64,000 nucleotides of DNA, taken from positions 15,001 through 79,000 of the forward strand of contig CM072340.1 in NCBI GenBank assembly GCA_036874045.1, written 5' to 3'. Below, piece by piece: positions 45,601 through 58,739 of the stretch. Origin of the DNA: Cymodocea nodosa. Lineage: Eukaryota > Streptophyta > Magnoliopsida > Alismatales > Cymodoceaceae. The translations under genes were made by a program, and so were the position numbers. The notes below the pieces were generated by a model. It did no database searches and was not told the DNA's origin. It saw nothing but the letters and a program-made list of their open reading frames with translations. Position 1 is the first letter of the stretch, and every line of letters begins with the position of its first letter.

Positions 45601-45944
45601 CTGGTTAGGGATTTCTAATTTTTTGACATCACTTCAGTAATATACAATGATATAATATAGTATATTATAAAAAAAAATTGCAATTTTATTTTTTATAAAT
45701 TACATGTTTAGAAATTGCATGCTTTAATTAAATAATAGAAATATTTATAATTTGAATTTGAATTTGGAAATTTAAATATTTTTGAAAATTTGAAAATTTA
45801 AATTTAAATTTGATTTTTGAATTTTGAAATTTGAATTCAAATAGTTTTTCTGAATTTTGAAATTTTAAATTTGATATTTGTAATTTTGTTTATAAGGTAA
45901 TTATTTATTGAAATTGGAAAGTAATTTCAATTGTAGATATAAGT

Positions 45945-48900
45945 ATGGCTTCGAAGATGTTTACAACTGAGTTGGCAATGGTGGATAAATTAAATGGGGT
46001 AAATTATGAGATGTGGTATCGTAAAATATATCAAGCATTAGAATATGAAGATATTGAACATGTAATAGGTTCGCATCCTCCGGAAATAAATGAAAATGTT
46101 TATGAAGTGGAAATAAAAAGAGTAAATCAATGGAGGAAAGATGATAAAAAGGCGAAAAATTTAATGTTCATGTTCATGGAAGATTGTCTTGTAAAATGCT
46201 ATGAAACATATACTAATGCTTATACACTATGGAATGCTTTGAAAGAAAAATATAATAAAGCAACTGAAATAAATACACAGTTGCTCCTTCAAAAATATAA
46301 CTCTTGCAGGATGCTAGAGGAACAAAGTGTAGTGGAACATGTAAATAATATGATGGTAATGGCTAAAGACTTAGCTACTGCAGGAACTCCTATACCAGAA
46401 AAATTACAAATAGCAATCATATTGAATAGTTTGCTACATAGTTATGATATGGTTACCACATCTCTTAGGTCTACCCCACTTCAATTATTTGAATTGCCAG
46501 CTAGGTTGGCTACTGAACAGGAAATAATAGTTAGTCGGAGGCAACATGAATCTCATTTGGAAGAAGCCAATGCCATATTTCAAAAGCAGAGATCTGAAAA
46601 AGGCAACAAAAGAAGAAATGGTCCAAACAAGAACAACTTCAAGCAAAATCAAGTACGTGGAAAGAAAGCATGAGGATCTTGCCATGCTTGTGGCCAATTT
46701 GGTCATTTTAGGGCACATTGTCCCAATAGGGATGGAAATAAAGGTGGAACCTCGGAGTCGAACATAAAGAACAAAAGAACCTTTGTGGGAGTTGTGGAAT
46801 GCAATAATGTTCTAGTCCCTAGTTCAAACGAATGGTGGGTTGATTCTAGTGCCACAAGGTACATTGCCAAAACGAAAAAGGGACTTGACTCATTTAAAGA
46901 GTTGAGTCCTGGACAATAACGCATCTATATGGGAAACAATACTTATTTAGATATGGAAGGTATTGGCACATATCGTTTGGACTTGGGAGACAACATTATG
47001 ATCTTGAAAGACATCCTCTATGTACTTGGCATGAGGCGGAATTTAATATCCGTAGGCACTCTTTTGAAGAATAATTTGGAAGTTCGATTTTACAATAAAC
47101 GTGTATCCATAGGAAAAGACAAAAAGATCTTTACTATGAGAATTTTTGTATCTGAACATGATTTGTTTAAACTTTCTGTCGTTACTAATGAAATAAATGA
47201 AATAGTTTCTGATTATGTTGAGTGTTGTTTATCTGATATTGATTTGTGGCATTTAAGGTTAGTACATATTAATAAATCTAAAATACAACAATTGATAAAA
47301 TTGAACATGTTGCCTGAAATTAAAGACATGGAATTAAATAAATGTCAACATTGCTTAGTTGGGAAAATGACTAAGAAATCTTTTGGTAAGGGATATAGAT
47401 CAGATGAATTATTGGGGTTGATTCATTTTGATGTGTGTGGTCCATTAAGTATTAAAACTCATGATAACAAAGAATATTTTGTGACTTTTATAGATGATTT
47501 TTCAAGATATGCTTACATTTATCTAGTAAGTCATAAAAGTCAAGTATTGACTTGTTTTAAGAAATACAAGTTGGAAGTAGAAAAACAACTTGGAAGAAGG
47601 ATTAAGATGTTAAGGTCAGATAGGGGAGGGGAATATAATTCTAATGAATTTAAATTGTTTTGTGAAATGCATGGAATTAAAAGACAAACTACAATGCCTT
47701 ATACACCACAACAAAATGGTGTGGCGGAAAGAAAGAACAGAACACTTATAAATTCTGTTAGATGCATGTTTTCACATTCAGGTCTCTCCAAAGTTTTTTA
47801 GGGAGAAGCATTAATCACAGCAAATTATGTATTAAATAGAATACCCTCCAAGTCTGTACCTAACATACTTTATGAATTATGGACCGGAACTAAGCCTAAT
47901 TTATATCATTTAAGAAAATGGGGATCTATAGCCCATGTACTTATTCCTGAACAATTAAGGGATAAGTTAAAATCAAAGACTCTTAAATGTAGGTTTATAG
48001 GCTATTGTGAAAATTCTTTCAGTTATAGGTTCTATAGTAAATAAAAGGGAGTTATTGAATATAGGGATGCCACTTTCCTAGAAAATCTAAATGAAAGGAA
48101 AGAAATAGGAAAGGAACATGAGCCACCATTTGTGGTGAATGATGACTATTTCAATAATATCCTGGAAAATGACCCTAGAGTTGAAGAAGAAGGAAACATT
48201 GAAAATATAGATGAACCTATGGAAATTGCTGATGAAAACAATCGTGAACCCATGGAAATCATGGGAGAAATCCAAAATGAGCCTATAAATGGAATTGAAG
48301 AGAACAATAGGAATGGAGAAGATAGAGAACCAGATTTACCTATTAGCAACAAAAGGATGAGACATCAGCCAACATGGATGGATGACTACCATTTGTATTC
48401 CTGTGAGCTTTCTTGTTTAATGATAGACATGGAGGAAAATCACATGGAACCCGTGACATATAAGGATGTCATCGAATCTCATGAAAAAGATTTATGGTTG
48501 GATGCCATGAATGATGAGATTGATTCCATTTGGAATCATGTGTGGGAATTATGTGATCTACCTAAAGGAAGGAAAGCTATAGGGTGCAAGTGGATATTCC
48601 GAAAGAAGTTAAAGGTTGATGGGTCTATTGAAAAATATAAGGCCTGTTTAGTTGCTAAAGGTTATACACAAAAACCAGGAATTGACTTTCATGAAACATA
48701 TTCTCCAGTTGCTAAATTCGCATCAATAAGAATTATATTGGCTATAGTTGCACATTTAGATTTGGAATTACATCAAATGGATGTAAAAACTGCATTTCTA
48801 AATGGAGACCTGCAGGAAGAAATCTACATGTCACAACCTGAGAGATTTCAGGTGGAAGGACATGAGGAAAAAGTGTGCAAATTGAAGAAGTCAATATTTG

Positions 48901-50033
48901 GTTTAAAACAAGCATCTAGACAATGGTATCATAAGTTTCATGATATAATTGTCAAAATGGGATTTGTTTCAAACAGGTTAGATTACTGTGTATATGTGAG
49001 GAATAGTGAGAGTAAGTTCATTATATTATCCTTGTATGTGGATGACATTTTACTTGCTGGAAATAATACTGACATGTTGAATGAAACAAAGGAAGAACTT
49101 AATAGAAAATTTGAAATGAAGGACATGGGGGAAGCATCCTATGTCCTTGGAATCCAAATCTTAAGAGATCGAAAATCAAGAACATTGAGTATAAATCAGG
49201 ATAGATACCTGCAAATGGTGTTAAAAAGGTTTGGAATGGACAATTGTTCCTCAACTCCCACACCTTATATTTTAGGGAAAAAGTTAAGTAAGGACCAATG
49301 TCCTAGGAAAGGGAAGGAACTTTTAAGAGCACCTTATGCCCAAGTGGTTGGAAGTTTGATGTATGCTATGTTGTGTACAAGACCAGACTTGGCATATGCT
49401 GTAAGTATTGTAAGTAGGTATCAAAGTAATCCCGGAACAAAACATTGGGAAGCTGTCAAAAGAATTTTGATATATATAAAAGGAACTTTGCACCATAAAT
49501 TGACTTATCAAGCAGATGAGCTTGAAGTGCTTGGTTATATAGATGCAGATTTAGGTGGTGACAAAGATGATGGGAAGTCTACTTCAGGACATGTATTCAT
49601 CTTTGGAGGTGCAGCCATATCTTGGAGAAGTAAGAAGCAAGAGTGTGTAGCAAAATACACACAGGAAGCTGAATATGTTGCCTGTAGTGCAGCTGCATCA
49701 CATGCAGTTTGGATCATAAGATTCATAAATGATTTGAATCTAAACTTAATAAATGGTCCAATAGAAATGTATTGTGATAACCAAGCGGCAATAAGTCTTG
49801 TATATAGTGGTGCAAATACAACAAAAGGACAGCATATAAACATACATTATCACTATATTTGTGATATTGTAGGAAATGGGGAAATAAAATTGAGTTATAT
49901 CCCTACGAAAGATATGATTGCTAATCCTTTGACAAAAGGAATACCAGCGGAAAAGTACATTAAGTTTGTAAACTTAATAGGATTAAGTAACATTTATATG
50001 GATAATGAAAACGGAGAACATTCTCATGAGTAG
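45945..50033 (+). pseudogene. copia gag-pol, one frame with four stop codons
   Basis: A single reading frame of 1,363 codons runs from ATG 45945 to TAG 50033 with no frameshift. It is broken at TGA 46671, TAA 46917, TAG 47799 and TAA 48042. Domains: UBN2-type gag (about residues 1-240), zinc knuckle CHACGQFGHFRAHC just after the first stop, protease WWVDSSAT (about 46830), and the integrase zinc region LWHLRLVHI..CQHC. The integrase core follows with DVCGPL, FIDDFSRYAY, SDRGGEYNS and PQQNGVAERKNR. Reverse transcriptase has HQMDVKTAFLNGD, FGLKQASRQWY and YVDD near 49035. RNase H has YIDADLGGDKDDGKSTSG, EAEYVACSAA and CDNQAAI. Active-site motifs are intact. The stretch from 48132 is open for 633 codons. 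Not autonomous as it stands. Confidence 0.93.
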
Positions 50034-50106
50034 TGGAAGATTGAAATTGTAATACCTACGAGTAGTGGGAGCGGAATTAAAAAGAATATAGTTGGTCTTT
50101 GTGACC

Positions 50107-50116
50107 AAGTGGGAGA
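50107..50116 (+). other. polypurine tract of copia element 3
   Basis: aagtgggaga, directly before the 3' LTR. Confidence 0.75.
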
Positions 50117-50330
50117 TGTTGGAATTGGTCAAAAAGACCAAGTTTCAAATTCAATTTCCGGTGGTTACCGAAAATTGAGGAGGAGGTTGGAGGCGGAGAT
50201 GGTGGAGGTAGTTAATCTTCCAAATGCTATAAATAGAGGTGATTAGAAGCTTGTTAAAATAACAACAACAAAAATCTTTGATCACCTGGAATAATTCACC
50301 ATCGGAGCCCCCAAACCGCACAGGTTAACA
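50117..50330 (+). repeat. 3' LTR of copia element 3
   Basis: 214 bp. Starts TGTTGGAATTGG and ends GGTTAACA, matching the 5' LTR apart from the 21 bp indel. Confidence 0.9.
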
Positions 50331-52640
50331 TAGGCATCATCAACCTATGGAGATCCTACGGACGCCTGATCGTAGATAAAAAATGAGTTTCTCTGCAATG
50401 TCTAAATGCATGGTAAGTTAAGGACACCTGAATGCACATATGTCAACATTGAATTTTTATTTGGAAAATGCATGCATATCTTCGTTTAACCATATTTGGT
50501 AAAGTTTGTAGATTATCATTGGTTATTGCATAACATAACATGTTTGATTATTTCACGTTAACACTATTTTACCATCATATTTGTGTTGAATGTTGCCTAA
50601 TGTGGTAAACCATGCATTTATTATAGTGGTGAGCGTATATTATGGTAATTGTTAGCGATGGTAGTATAATCAGCCTGTATTTGTTGGGATATGCAACTGT
50701 AATGTGTGTGAATAATTTAAACCACTGTTTTAACTAACTAACTAACTAACTAACTATTAATGCATGGTTATCGGCAAGTATGGTATAGTATCGACCATAG
50801 TTGTTACATGGTGGTGTTGAATATTACAGATCATTTCGATTCTTTGCACAATATAGTTGTTAATACATAATACAATTGATTTATACACTATATGTCGCAT
50901 TGAGTATTGTGTAATTATTGCTGTTGAGTATTGTTGATTTATTGTGGATTGCGAAATTATTTTGATTAATAGACAACTTATCATCATTAATGATTAAAAA
51001 TAAATGTTGAATTAATTGTATTAACTGTTAAACGGAGACGTGACACATTTGCTTTGCTTTGGGTATCATGAAAATAGACTCGCCTAATTTGCCTCGCAGA
51101 CGCCGAAGACGGAACGTGCCGGCGCATGTGGGTACGTGAATATTTCTTTTCCATTGCAAGTCAAATTCATTCCAGCCAAAGGACCAAACAAGTCACGGCC
51201 GGCGGATATCCAATAAATTCATTAGTTTAAAAGGAGGAACAATTCAACTTAGACAATTCCTTCATAGTTAGCGTTGCTTCTCCTTCGATGGATTGCATTT
51301 AGAAGAAGAGGTTGTTTTTGTAACATATATTTATAATATATATATATATTTTTATCATAGATGATATTTAAAATGGTAAATCAAATTTAACTTTATTATA
51401 TTGTTTACTTAATTTACAAAAAAGAAGAAGAAGAAGAATACAATCAATCGTACGATTTACGATGCTTACAAATAAGAACAGAAAAAAAAGGGGGTGTATA
51501 TTATGTTAATTAACTAGAGAATGAGAACAACGATTTTAGGTAAGATCAATGATATCTGCGTAAGTGTTCTACGTGAGATTAACGATAATAGTTAACATTT
51601 TTATTGTAAATATCTACAATGACATTTTCCTTTAAAAAGAACTTCTTCTTTTACCATAAGTATTTCAAAAATACTTATTCAATGATGTTTGCAAGTTCCT
51701 TTGACCGATCTCAAGTTTAGACGAAGGAAAAAGTTTAGTAGCTTTAGGTAAACAAATTTTGTCAATTTCTCTTGAACATGAATGATTTCTTTTGATAATG
51801 TAACCGAAGAACATATTTTAAAAGATGTACTTCTTTTAAATGACATTTTTATCAATTATATGTATGAACATAAATCCAATCGGATATGGGGTATAAGATG
51901 AATATAGATTTATTTGTCATTATTTTCCCCATCAATTCATAAGATATGCAAGGGGTGAGTACAAACTTATCCCACTAAGAAACAATATTTAGTTATTTTT
52001 AAAATGCTATTTTTAGAAAATGGTTTTTTTATTTAAGGTTTAAATCCAATGGGAACGTTAAGACAAGAAAAAGCACAAAATTCCAACGGGACTCTGTAAA
52101 TTGTGTGCCAAGATTCGCTGGAAATAGAGTAAACCTGATGCCAAGGGTAGTGGAGTTTTGCCAAATTTTATGTTCAAAACAAACAAACGAACAAACTGGA
52201 GGCTCCGGGGAAGAAGAGGTCAACGCGGAAGAGCCGCCGCCCACCACCATTACATTACGTAATGTCAATTATTGCTTAGTTTCTTTATTCATCTATTTTA
52301 GGTAATTCCTCTGTGAGAAAAATAAAAACACAGCTAAAAATGATGAGTGAGAGACGTCTGCGTGATTTACGGGCAAAGTAACCGCAATTCACTCTCTCTC
52401 TATCTACATGCCATATATACATCTAATTAATGGACACTACGGCCTATATAATTTGGTTTTCCAACCGCAACAGATCACACAAGGCAAGCTCGATTCAAAT
52501 CTAATACAAAAGTTGTTATTAGCATTATTGAAAAAATATTTCTTTTTTTCAACAAATAAAATTCCAAATTTAGAACCGATTATTACCGTAACAATAATTT
52601 GAATAATAATAATATTATTATTTCAGGGGGGGCCGGGAAG
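50331..52640. other. AT-rich intergenic DNA, no gene seen
   Basis: No conserved frame. Contains a taac microsatellite (about 50731-50756), an AT dinucleotide tract near 51340 and an AAG tract at 51421-51440. The frames around 52029-52305 overlap on both strands and show no domain. Confidence 0.45.
50731..50756. repeat. (TAAC)n microsatellite
   Basis: About six and a half perfect taac units. Confidence 0.9.
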
Positions 52641-52659
52641 GGAAGCCAACGCGTGAAGC

Positions 52660-52692
52660 AGAGAGGGAGAGGGAGAGGGAGAGGGAGAGGGA
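52660..52692. repeat. GAGAGG-type purine repeat upstream of the epimerase gene
   Basis: About five gagagg units in a GA-rich stretch, 200-240 bp before the TATA-like box. GA-rich tracts are common in plant promoters. Confidence 0.7.
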
Positions 52693-52895
52693 GGAAACCG
52701 GAAAGGGAGAAAAGGTTCGCCGTTGGCGTGAAGGAGGGAGCGAGCGTTACGTTACGTATGAGGGAGGGAGGAGGACGGACCCTAGAAGTCAACAGCAGGA
52801 GAGGGACAAGGACAAGGACGAGGAGGAGGAAGAGGAGAAGTCGTCGCAGAACAGTGAATTCCCCACATCTTCTCCTTCTCCTACCTCCCTCCGCG

Positions 52896-52902
52896 TATAT
52901 AA
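52896..52902 (+). promoter_or_regulatory. TATA-like box of the epimerase gene
   Basis: tatataa in ccgcgtatataatacacac. It is followed by a CT-rich probable leader, so transcription would start near 52930. That leaves about 770 bp of leader, probably including an intron, before the ATG at 53704. Confidence 0.45.
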
Positions 52903-53703
52903 TACACACACACGAACCACCTCCCAAGGGTCACGGCTGTAGGACCGCTCCCTCTCTTCCTGGTATACTCGCTGACTTCCCCTTCCTACCACGTTTCCCT
53001 TTCTTCTTCTGATTTTGGTTCTCGTTGCTTCACCTGCTTCTCTTGATTTCGATTGGTTTCTACGCCTTGCGCCCGTGCTTTTTCCTTGCTCTCTCTTCCG
53101 GCTGTTGCTTTCTTTCTTGCCTATCGGTTCCCTTCTAAGTTGGGTTCCTTGCAAAACTACGTGCAATCAACTTTAAGTTGACAAAAACACGGGTTGTTTT
53201 CTCTTTTGTCATTTCTATTGTTAGTGGGGAGGATTTGAACGCTAATTTTGGTTGGGAAGGTTAAGTTCTTCTCTCTCGTTCCCATTATTATTTTACGTTT
53301 CCATTATCCATCCTTTCTCTTGCTTTTAGCATCCGTTCTCGGTTCGGCTTCTGCGAAGATTTGTTTCCAATTCACCTGAGAAAGCCAATTCATCTTGAAC
53401 TTTTGCTTGTACCTTGACCATTGGCGTTTTTCACACATTCTCCTAGATTTATTGTTGTTGCGAGAAATTTTTATCTTGTCCCCGCAATTCTATACTAAAT
53501 TTGAAAAAAGAAAAAACCAACCATTGCCCATGGGTGTTTCCTTTTCGTTTACGTTTCTTATTTCCGGTATACAACTGGAATTTTGAATGATAGCAAAGTA
53601 CTATTTGATGGCCCTTCTCAATTCTGATAGACAATTTTCTTGATATTAGGATTGTTCCCTATAAAGTGAGGGCTTTCCTGCGCATCTAAGAAGTTTTCGT
53701 CAC

Positions 53704-56700
53704 ATGCTTCCTTCCAGCAGGAACAGAGCTCAGTCGAGGAATAGTGCGTCCTGGTCTTTTCCAGGTACCTTCCATTTTGTTAGTCTGCATGATCGTAGAT
53801 CATTTGTTCCTTGTGAGACAGGATCCACACACGTTGATTACTGATAAGACCAGATGATTGAAAAGTTAAGATGAAGCGAGTTTTAATTTTAACATAGAAT
53901 TCTGGATGAAAATCTGGTTTACTTCGTTTTTTCTCAGAGGCAAACTCTTTTCAGTCGTTGGGCACATAAGAGTAACATTTCCATTTCTTCATTTGTAGAA
54001 CCAAATAAATTTTGATGCAACTAGGGGTTGTTGATCTTTTTAATTTCTACCTTGAGGTTGGCCTTTCTTCCTGATCGCCAATATTCTCAGTACAGTGTTA
54101 TAGTTGGGGTATTTTTTCTTGATTTGACAGGCATGGACCATGGAGACACGAGAAGGAAAAATCACACTCTTGGGAAAATTCTCATGGTTTCTGCTCTTAC
54201 CATTCTCTGCATATTGGTGCTAAAGCATTCTTCCAGATATAGGGAGGCAAGCGTGGTAAGTATTCAGTTTATTTCTGTTGCATATTAATATTTTCGATGA
54301 ACCGAGTTTGCTCCATTTTGATTGATGCCTTCCCTCTTTCTTGACAATCGTAATTCTAAGCCAATGTGGATTTCTTTTCTTTAATGCAGCCAGCTTAAAC
54401 CAATGAAATAATCTTCAGATCCACTTTTGTCCAGGATTCTGAATTTCTTCTTTTATTTTGAAGTTGTTGCATTCTATGGAAATCCCTCGAGAACAGAAAA
54501 CACTTCAAGTGATGGACATTATATTCACTATCAACTTATTCAGTATTTTCCCTAAGAAATATGTTTAAAGCCTCATTTTAAATTTACCTAATATCCAATT
54601 GGTAAGAAATCATAATAAATATTTGAGACAAAAAAGAACTTTTTATGGTCTATGATGCTTTTGTTTAGTAGTTTATTTATGCAGTTTTACATAATGTACA
54701 AAAAAGGGACTTTGACAACTTAAATAACCTTTTATCTATAAATTAATAGTATTGCACATGATATATTGATTATTATAATGGTAGTAAATAGGTTGGATGT
54801 TGCACAAGAATTATACTGTCACTTCCACACCATGGACCTTTACTTTGTAACAGTTGAATGAAATGAAACACCCTTTTCTCTATTCTTTGTTTTGATGTTA
54901 GGGTATATTTACTTATATAGTATCCACTTCACTGTTAGTACTAGTTTCCATACATATCCTAATTGCTGGTTTAAAACAGATTCTGGAATATCATAAGAGC
55001 ATTATATTCTAAATGTAATTTTAAGGATCAGGAATTTTTTCATAATGATTATATTTTGCCTAATTTGAACCCAAGATTTTCTTCCTTTAAAGGTCTTATA
55101 AGATAAGACCAACTACACTATCCATTCTTGGTAATAATCAGGGAATTTGCAAAAGGGAACTTATGGTTGATTTTTATTCTTTTTTGGCATTTCAGTTCTC
55201 AAGACATGAACTTGGTGTTACTCACGTACTTGTTACTGGAGGTGCTGGCTATATAGGTTCTCATGCAGCACTTCGACTTTTGAAGGACTCGTATCGTGTA
55301 ACCATAGTGGTGTGTACTCATTATAAAATTTATTCAATTGTTTTCTGACACTAAAACATTTCAGGCATTTATAGTAATATATAATTTCTTTTTACACACT
55401 TTGGCAGGACAATCTTTCTAGGGGCAATCTTGGTGCAATCAAGGTTCTCCAGGAGCAATTTCCCCAACCTGGAAGGCTGCAGTTTATTGTTGCTGATTTA
55501 GGGGATGCGAAAGCTGTATCCTATGCCATTTAAAACATTTACGTCATTGAAATTTAAATGGATATGTTCAAATCTTAACATTCACCTAGGTTGATCGCAT
55601 TTTTTCTGAAAATGCATTTGATGCTGTAATGCATTTTGCTGCAGTCGCTTATGTGGGTGAAAGCACACTAGATCCTCTTAGGTATGCTATTTTTGCATTT
55701 TTTGAGTATTTTATTTAACATTGATGTACACAACACCAAAAAAGGCTAAATATGATTTTTGGGTGTTTGAAATTGGCTTGCATGCTTGTAGAATGAATTA
55801 CTTGGTAGCATTTAATCTTGGGATTCTGGGTCCTGGGACTTAGTACTCATTGTCATCAACTCTAAAACTTATTGTGGAAAGTAATATGAATTTCAAAGTT
55901 ATTTATTTTGGGGAAATCCTGTATTAATTCCAATCAAAATATATGGATTTTCTTTCATTACAGCAATATTATTCCTATTCAACAAATTGACTTCTTTATT
56001 TGTATATGTTGTAGCTCATTTAATTTCAGTTAACAAAGCTGTCTGAAACTTTTCATTCATCTATTTATCACATGTACTATTAGTGTCAACAACATGCCAA
56101 AGTACTACTTAGTTTATGTGAGTCCAACACTTTAGGGAGTGGAAGTACCTTTTTCTATGTATTTGCAATTATCTGCTGCGTCATCATCCATGAAGAACTC
56201 ATTGCAAGTCTTTATTCTCTGAATTTGACTGTTTAGGTATTATCACAATATTACTTCAAACACTTTGGGTGTGCTCGAAGCTATGGCTAGGCATGGTGTG
56301 AAAACATTAATTTATTCAAGTACATGTGCGACTTATGGAGAACCTGAGAAAATGCCAATAACCGAAGAAACTCCACAGGTTGTTACGGTTTCTCTAAGGA
56401 ACAGATGTTGGATGTTCAAATATCAATGCTGATTTTAGCGTGGCTATTTCAATTGGATGGAACTTGTTCATCTGAAGCTTTTGGACTAAAGCCTTGTTCA
56501 TCTGTTGAAATTTTAGGTCCCTATCAACCCTTATGGGAAGGCAAAGAAAATGGCTGAGGACATTATCCTAGATTTCTGCAAGAAAGCAGACATGGCAATC
56601 ATGATATTGAGGTTTGGTGCTTCAATATCCCTGGCAAACTCTCCAACTGCTACTAGATCCAACTTGTGTTGTTAGTCAACTTTTGTTTATGGTGTCTGTG

Positions 56701-57482
56701 GTTGTTAGGTATTTTAATGTGATTGGATCGGATCCAGAGGGCAGGTTAGGGGAAGCTCCCCGGCCTGAACTACGGGAGCATGGTCGGATTTCCGGTGCAT
56801 GTTTTGATGCTGCCAGAGGAACCATACCAGGGCTGAAGGTAGTGCTTGATGGTTTGGAAGGAAATTCATGTTGAAATACCCAGGGTAGGAATGAATTATT
56901 GTTAATTGGCGTTTGGTTGTTGTTGTAGATTAAAGGAACAGACTACAATACTGTTGATGGAACTTGTGTGAGGGATTACATCGATGTTACAGACTTGGTG
57001 GATGCTCATGTGAAGGCTCTGGACAAAGCAACACTGAGAAGAGTTGGTATATACAATGTTGGCACGGGAACAGGTCAGGCAGCCAAATTTCTCTTGAGAA
57101 CATGCATATATGTATGTATATATATATGTCTATGCACGCAGCATGCGTTGAGAATGACGTATTTTTTTTCCATGAATCATGTGTCTCAATTGAGTGTGTG
57201 CATATTATAATTTATAAAGAAGTAAGGAAAAGAAATGTTTGAGCAGGGAAATCAGTAAAAGAGTTTGTAGAAGCATGCAAGAAGGCGACTGGAGTGAACA
57301 TCAAAGTGGAGTACCTGGACCGTCGACCTGGGGACTATGCAGAGGTTTACAGCAATCCGTCGAAGATCAAGCAGGAGCTGAATTGGACAGCCCTACACAC
57401 GGATCTTGAGCAGAGCATCCGAACGGCATGGAGATGGCAGAAATCTCATCCCATTGGGTATGCATCGTCGTCCTGGGGCTGA
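53704..57482 (+). CDS. MUR4: UDP-arabinose 4-epimerase (Golgi, MUR4/UXE type)
   Basis: Ten coding exons join in phase with GT..AG introns: 53704-53764, 54131-54255, 55196-55309, 55408-55515, 55590-55681, 56237-56378, 56517-56611, 56709-56838, 56929-57073 and 57247-57482. The product is 415 residues (Arabidopsis MUR4 has 419). It interconverts UDP-xylose and UDP-arabinose for wall polymers. A short basic N-terminus and one membrane segment (about residues 36-51, [16 protein letters not shown]) predict a type II Golgi anchor. The NAD-binding glycine motif is GGAGYIG at 77-83. The short-chain dehydrogenase catalytic set is SSTCATYG (194-201) and YGKAK (Y220, K224). The [15 protein letters not shown] and NVGTGTGKSVKEF blocks are conserved. 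The C-terminus ends GYASSSWG. The start at 53704 gives the family-like [13 protein letters not shown] leader. No break is visible and the gene looks functional. Confidence 0.95.
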
Positions 57483-58739
57483 CAAATGTTCCGGTCATTC
57501 ACTAGCCCCGACGAATATGCCTGCCTGCTTGCTTGAGTGGTAGAGGTATGTATATTATGTCGCATACAGAGAAAGGAAGGAAGGAAGGAAGGAAGGATTT
57601 CATTCATTCAGTCTGATGCATTTGAAAAGCTAAACACGACACCAACAAACAAACCAGCTGAGAGCAATTCGATTAATCTGTTATTCATTTTTAAGTGGAA
57701 CCCAGAAATGTAATGTTGAATAATGCAGACGTGAGTCAACTTGGCGTTGCTGTTTGCCCCGCTTTGATTACCAGACAAGATATATATATAATAATGATAA
57801 GCATTGTAAGTTATAATGTTGAGGCATTCTTCCCATACCTGAATATCTTGCTTTGATTATTGTTTCTTCTCAATTATAAGACAAATTCGTCCATCTTTTC
57901 GTTCAGCAGCATATACAGGAAGAATGTGACAAGATGTTTTGAAGCGTACGATCGATTATTTAGATAGTATTTTAAAAGAGGAAGACACTGCCACCATGGT
58001 GGACGCATCTTTATCAGATCACCAAGTTATTAGTAGTGGCTTTCAATTTAACGTTGGTCGAATGTGTGTTGAAGGCAACGATTTTAAACATACTTTTAAG
58101 ACTTGTTATTAAGAATCATTTTGTGTACAAGCCACAAAAGAACGCACAAACAAAGGTGCAATCTTCTTGTGTAGTTTCGACTTACTTGCCCTTTGTTTCT
58201 GCTAGATGTGTTTCTACGGTGAGATTTCAAGTTAAAGAAGTTAAATTCTGAACTTACATGTAAAAATACGTAATCATTGAAATCTTTCTACCATCAACAA
58301 CTCTTCCACTATTTCAATGAAAACCTTCTACAACATGTGCAAAGCCTGCAAACTCCTACTTTCATCTCAAAGATTACTTCAAAAAAGTATTCAAACCACA
58401 ATAATAAATGGAGTCTTGTCATTTATCTGGTTCGATATTTTTAAGAAAGGAAAGGAGTATTTTATAATTTTAATTAAAGATGGATTTCTTGTCGGTTAAA
58501 TTTTAAAAGTGAAATAATGCTATTATTATTATTATTATTATTTGCAGGAGGGATACAAAACAGCAATCAAAGGTTGGTGGTTGCGATAAATTTGATAATG
58601 GCATTTATTTCTTTTTAATAACTACACGACGGTGCTTGTAATTTTCTGATCTGTTCGTCCTCGTTCTCCCCCTCTCGCTCTAAAACCCAGCGTCCCCGCC
58701 GTGCCGTACCAGTACTCAATCCGACCGGAAATTATCGAG
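57483..58739 (+). other. spacer between the epimerase and sulfurtransferase genes
   Basis: Begins with the epimerase 3' untranslated region, including a ggaa microsatellite at 57571-57597. It ends with a C/T-rich stretch (58655-58700) that looks like the sulfurtransferase leader. An att microsatellite lies at 58521-58542. The short open frames have no motif. Confidence 0.5.
58521..58542. repeat. (ATT)n microsatellite
   Basis: About seven uninterrupted att units. Confidence 0.9.

Larger units (their letters stand above)
44764..50330 (+). mobile_element. Ty1/copia retrotransposon 3, nearly intact frame
   Basis: Structure: 5' LTR (44764-44956), primer site, a GC-rich repeated leader, one gag-pol frame (45945-50033), polypurine tract and 3' LTR (50117-50330). 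LTRs begin TGTTGGAAT and end GGTTAACA. Outside a 21 bp indel they are about 94% alike. Flanking 5-mers are caagc and taggc, compatible only with a decayed target duplication. It is the least decayed element in the window but carries four stop codons. Confidence 0.93.

Noticed and set aside
44957-45640. Long open frame (227 codons) rich in Ala, Pro, Arg and Cys, with similar frames on the other strand
   Set aside because: High GC makes stops rare on both strands, the repeat period of 62 breaks the frame between units, and it lies in the leader of a retrotransposon before gag.
50117-50335. Perfect target-site duplication for copia element 3
   Set aside because: Flanking bases are caagc and taggc. 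Two differences in five make this only a weak possibility.
52583-53166. Arg/Gly-rich and Leu-rich frames around the epimerase promoter
   Set aside because: They arise from GA/CT-rich promoter and leader sequence. The true coding start is at 53704.
58701-58739. Upstream extension of the sulfurtransferase starting at GTG
   Set aside because: Plants start at ATG, and the ATG at 58740 begins a typical targeting peptide.
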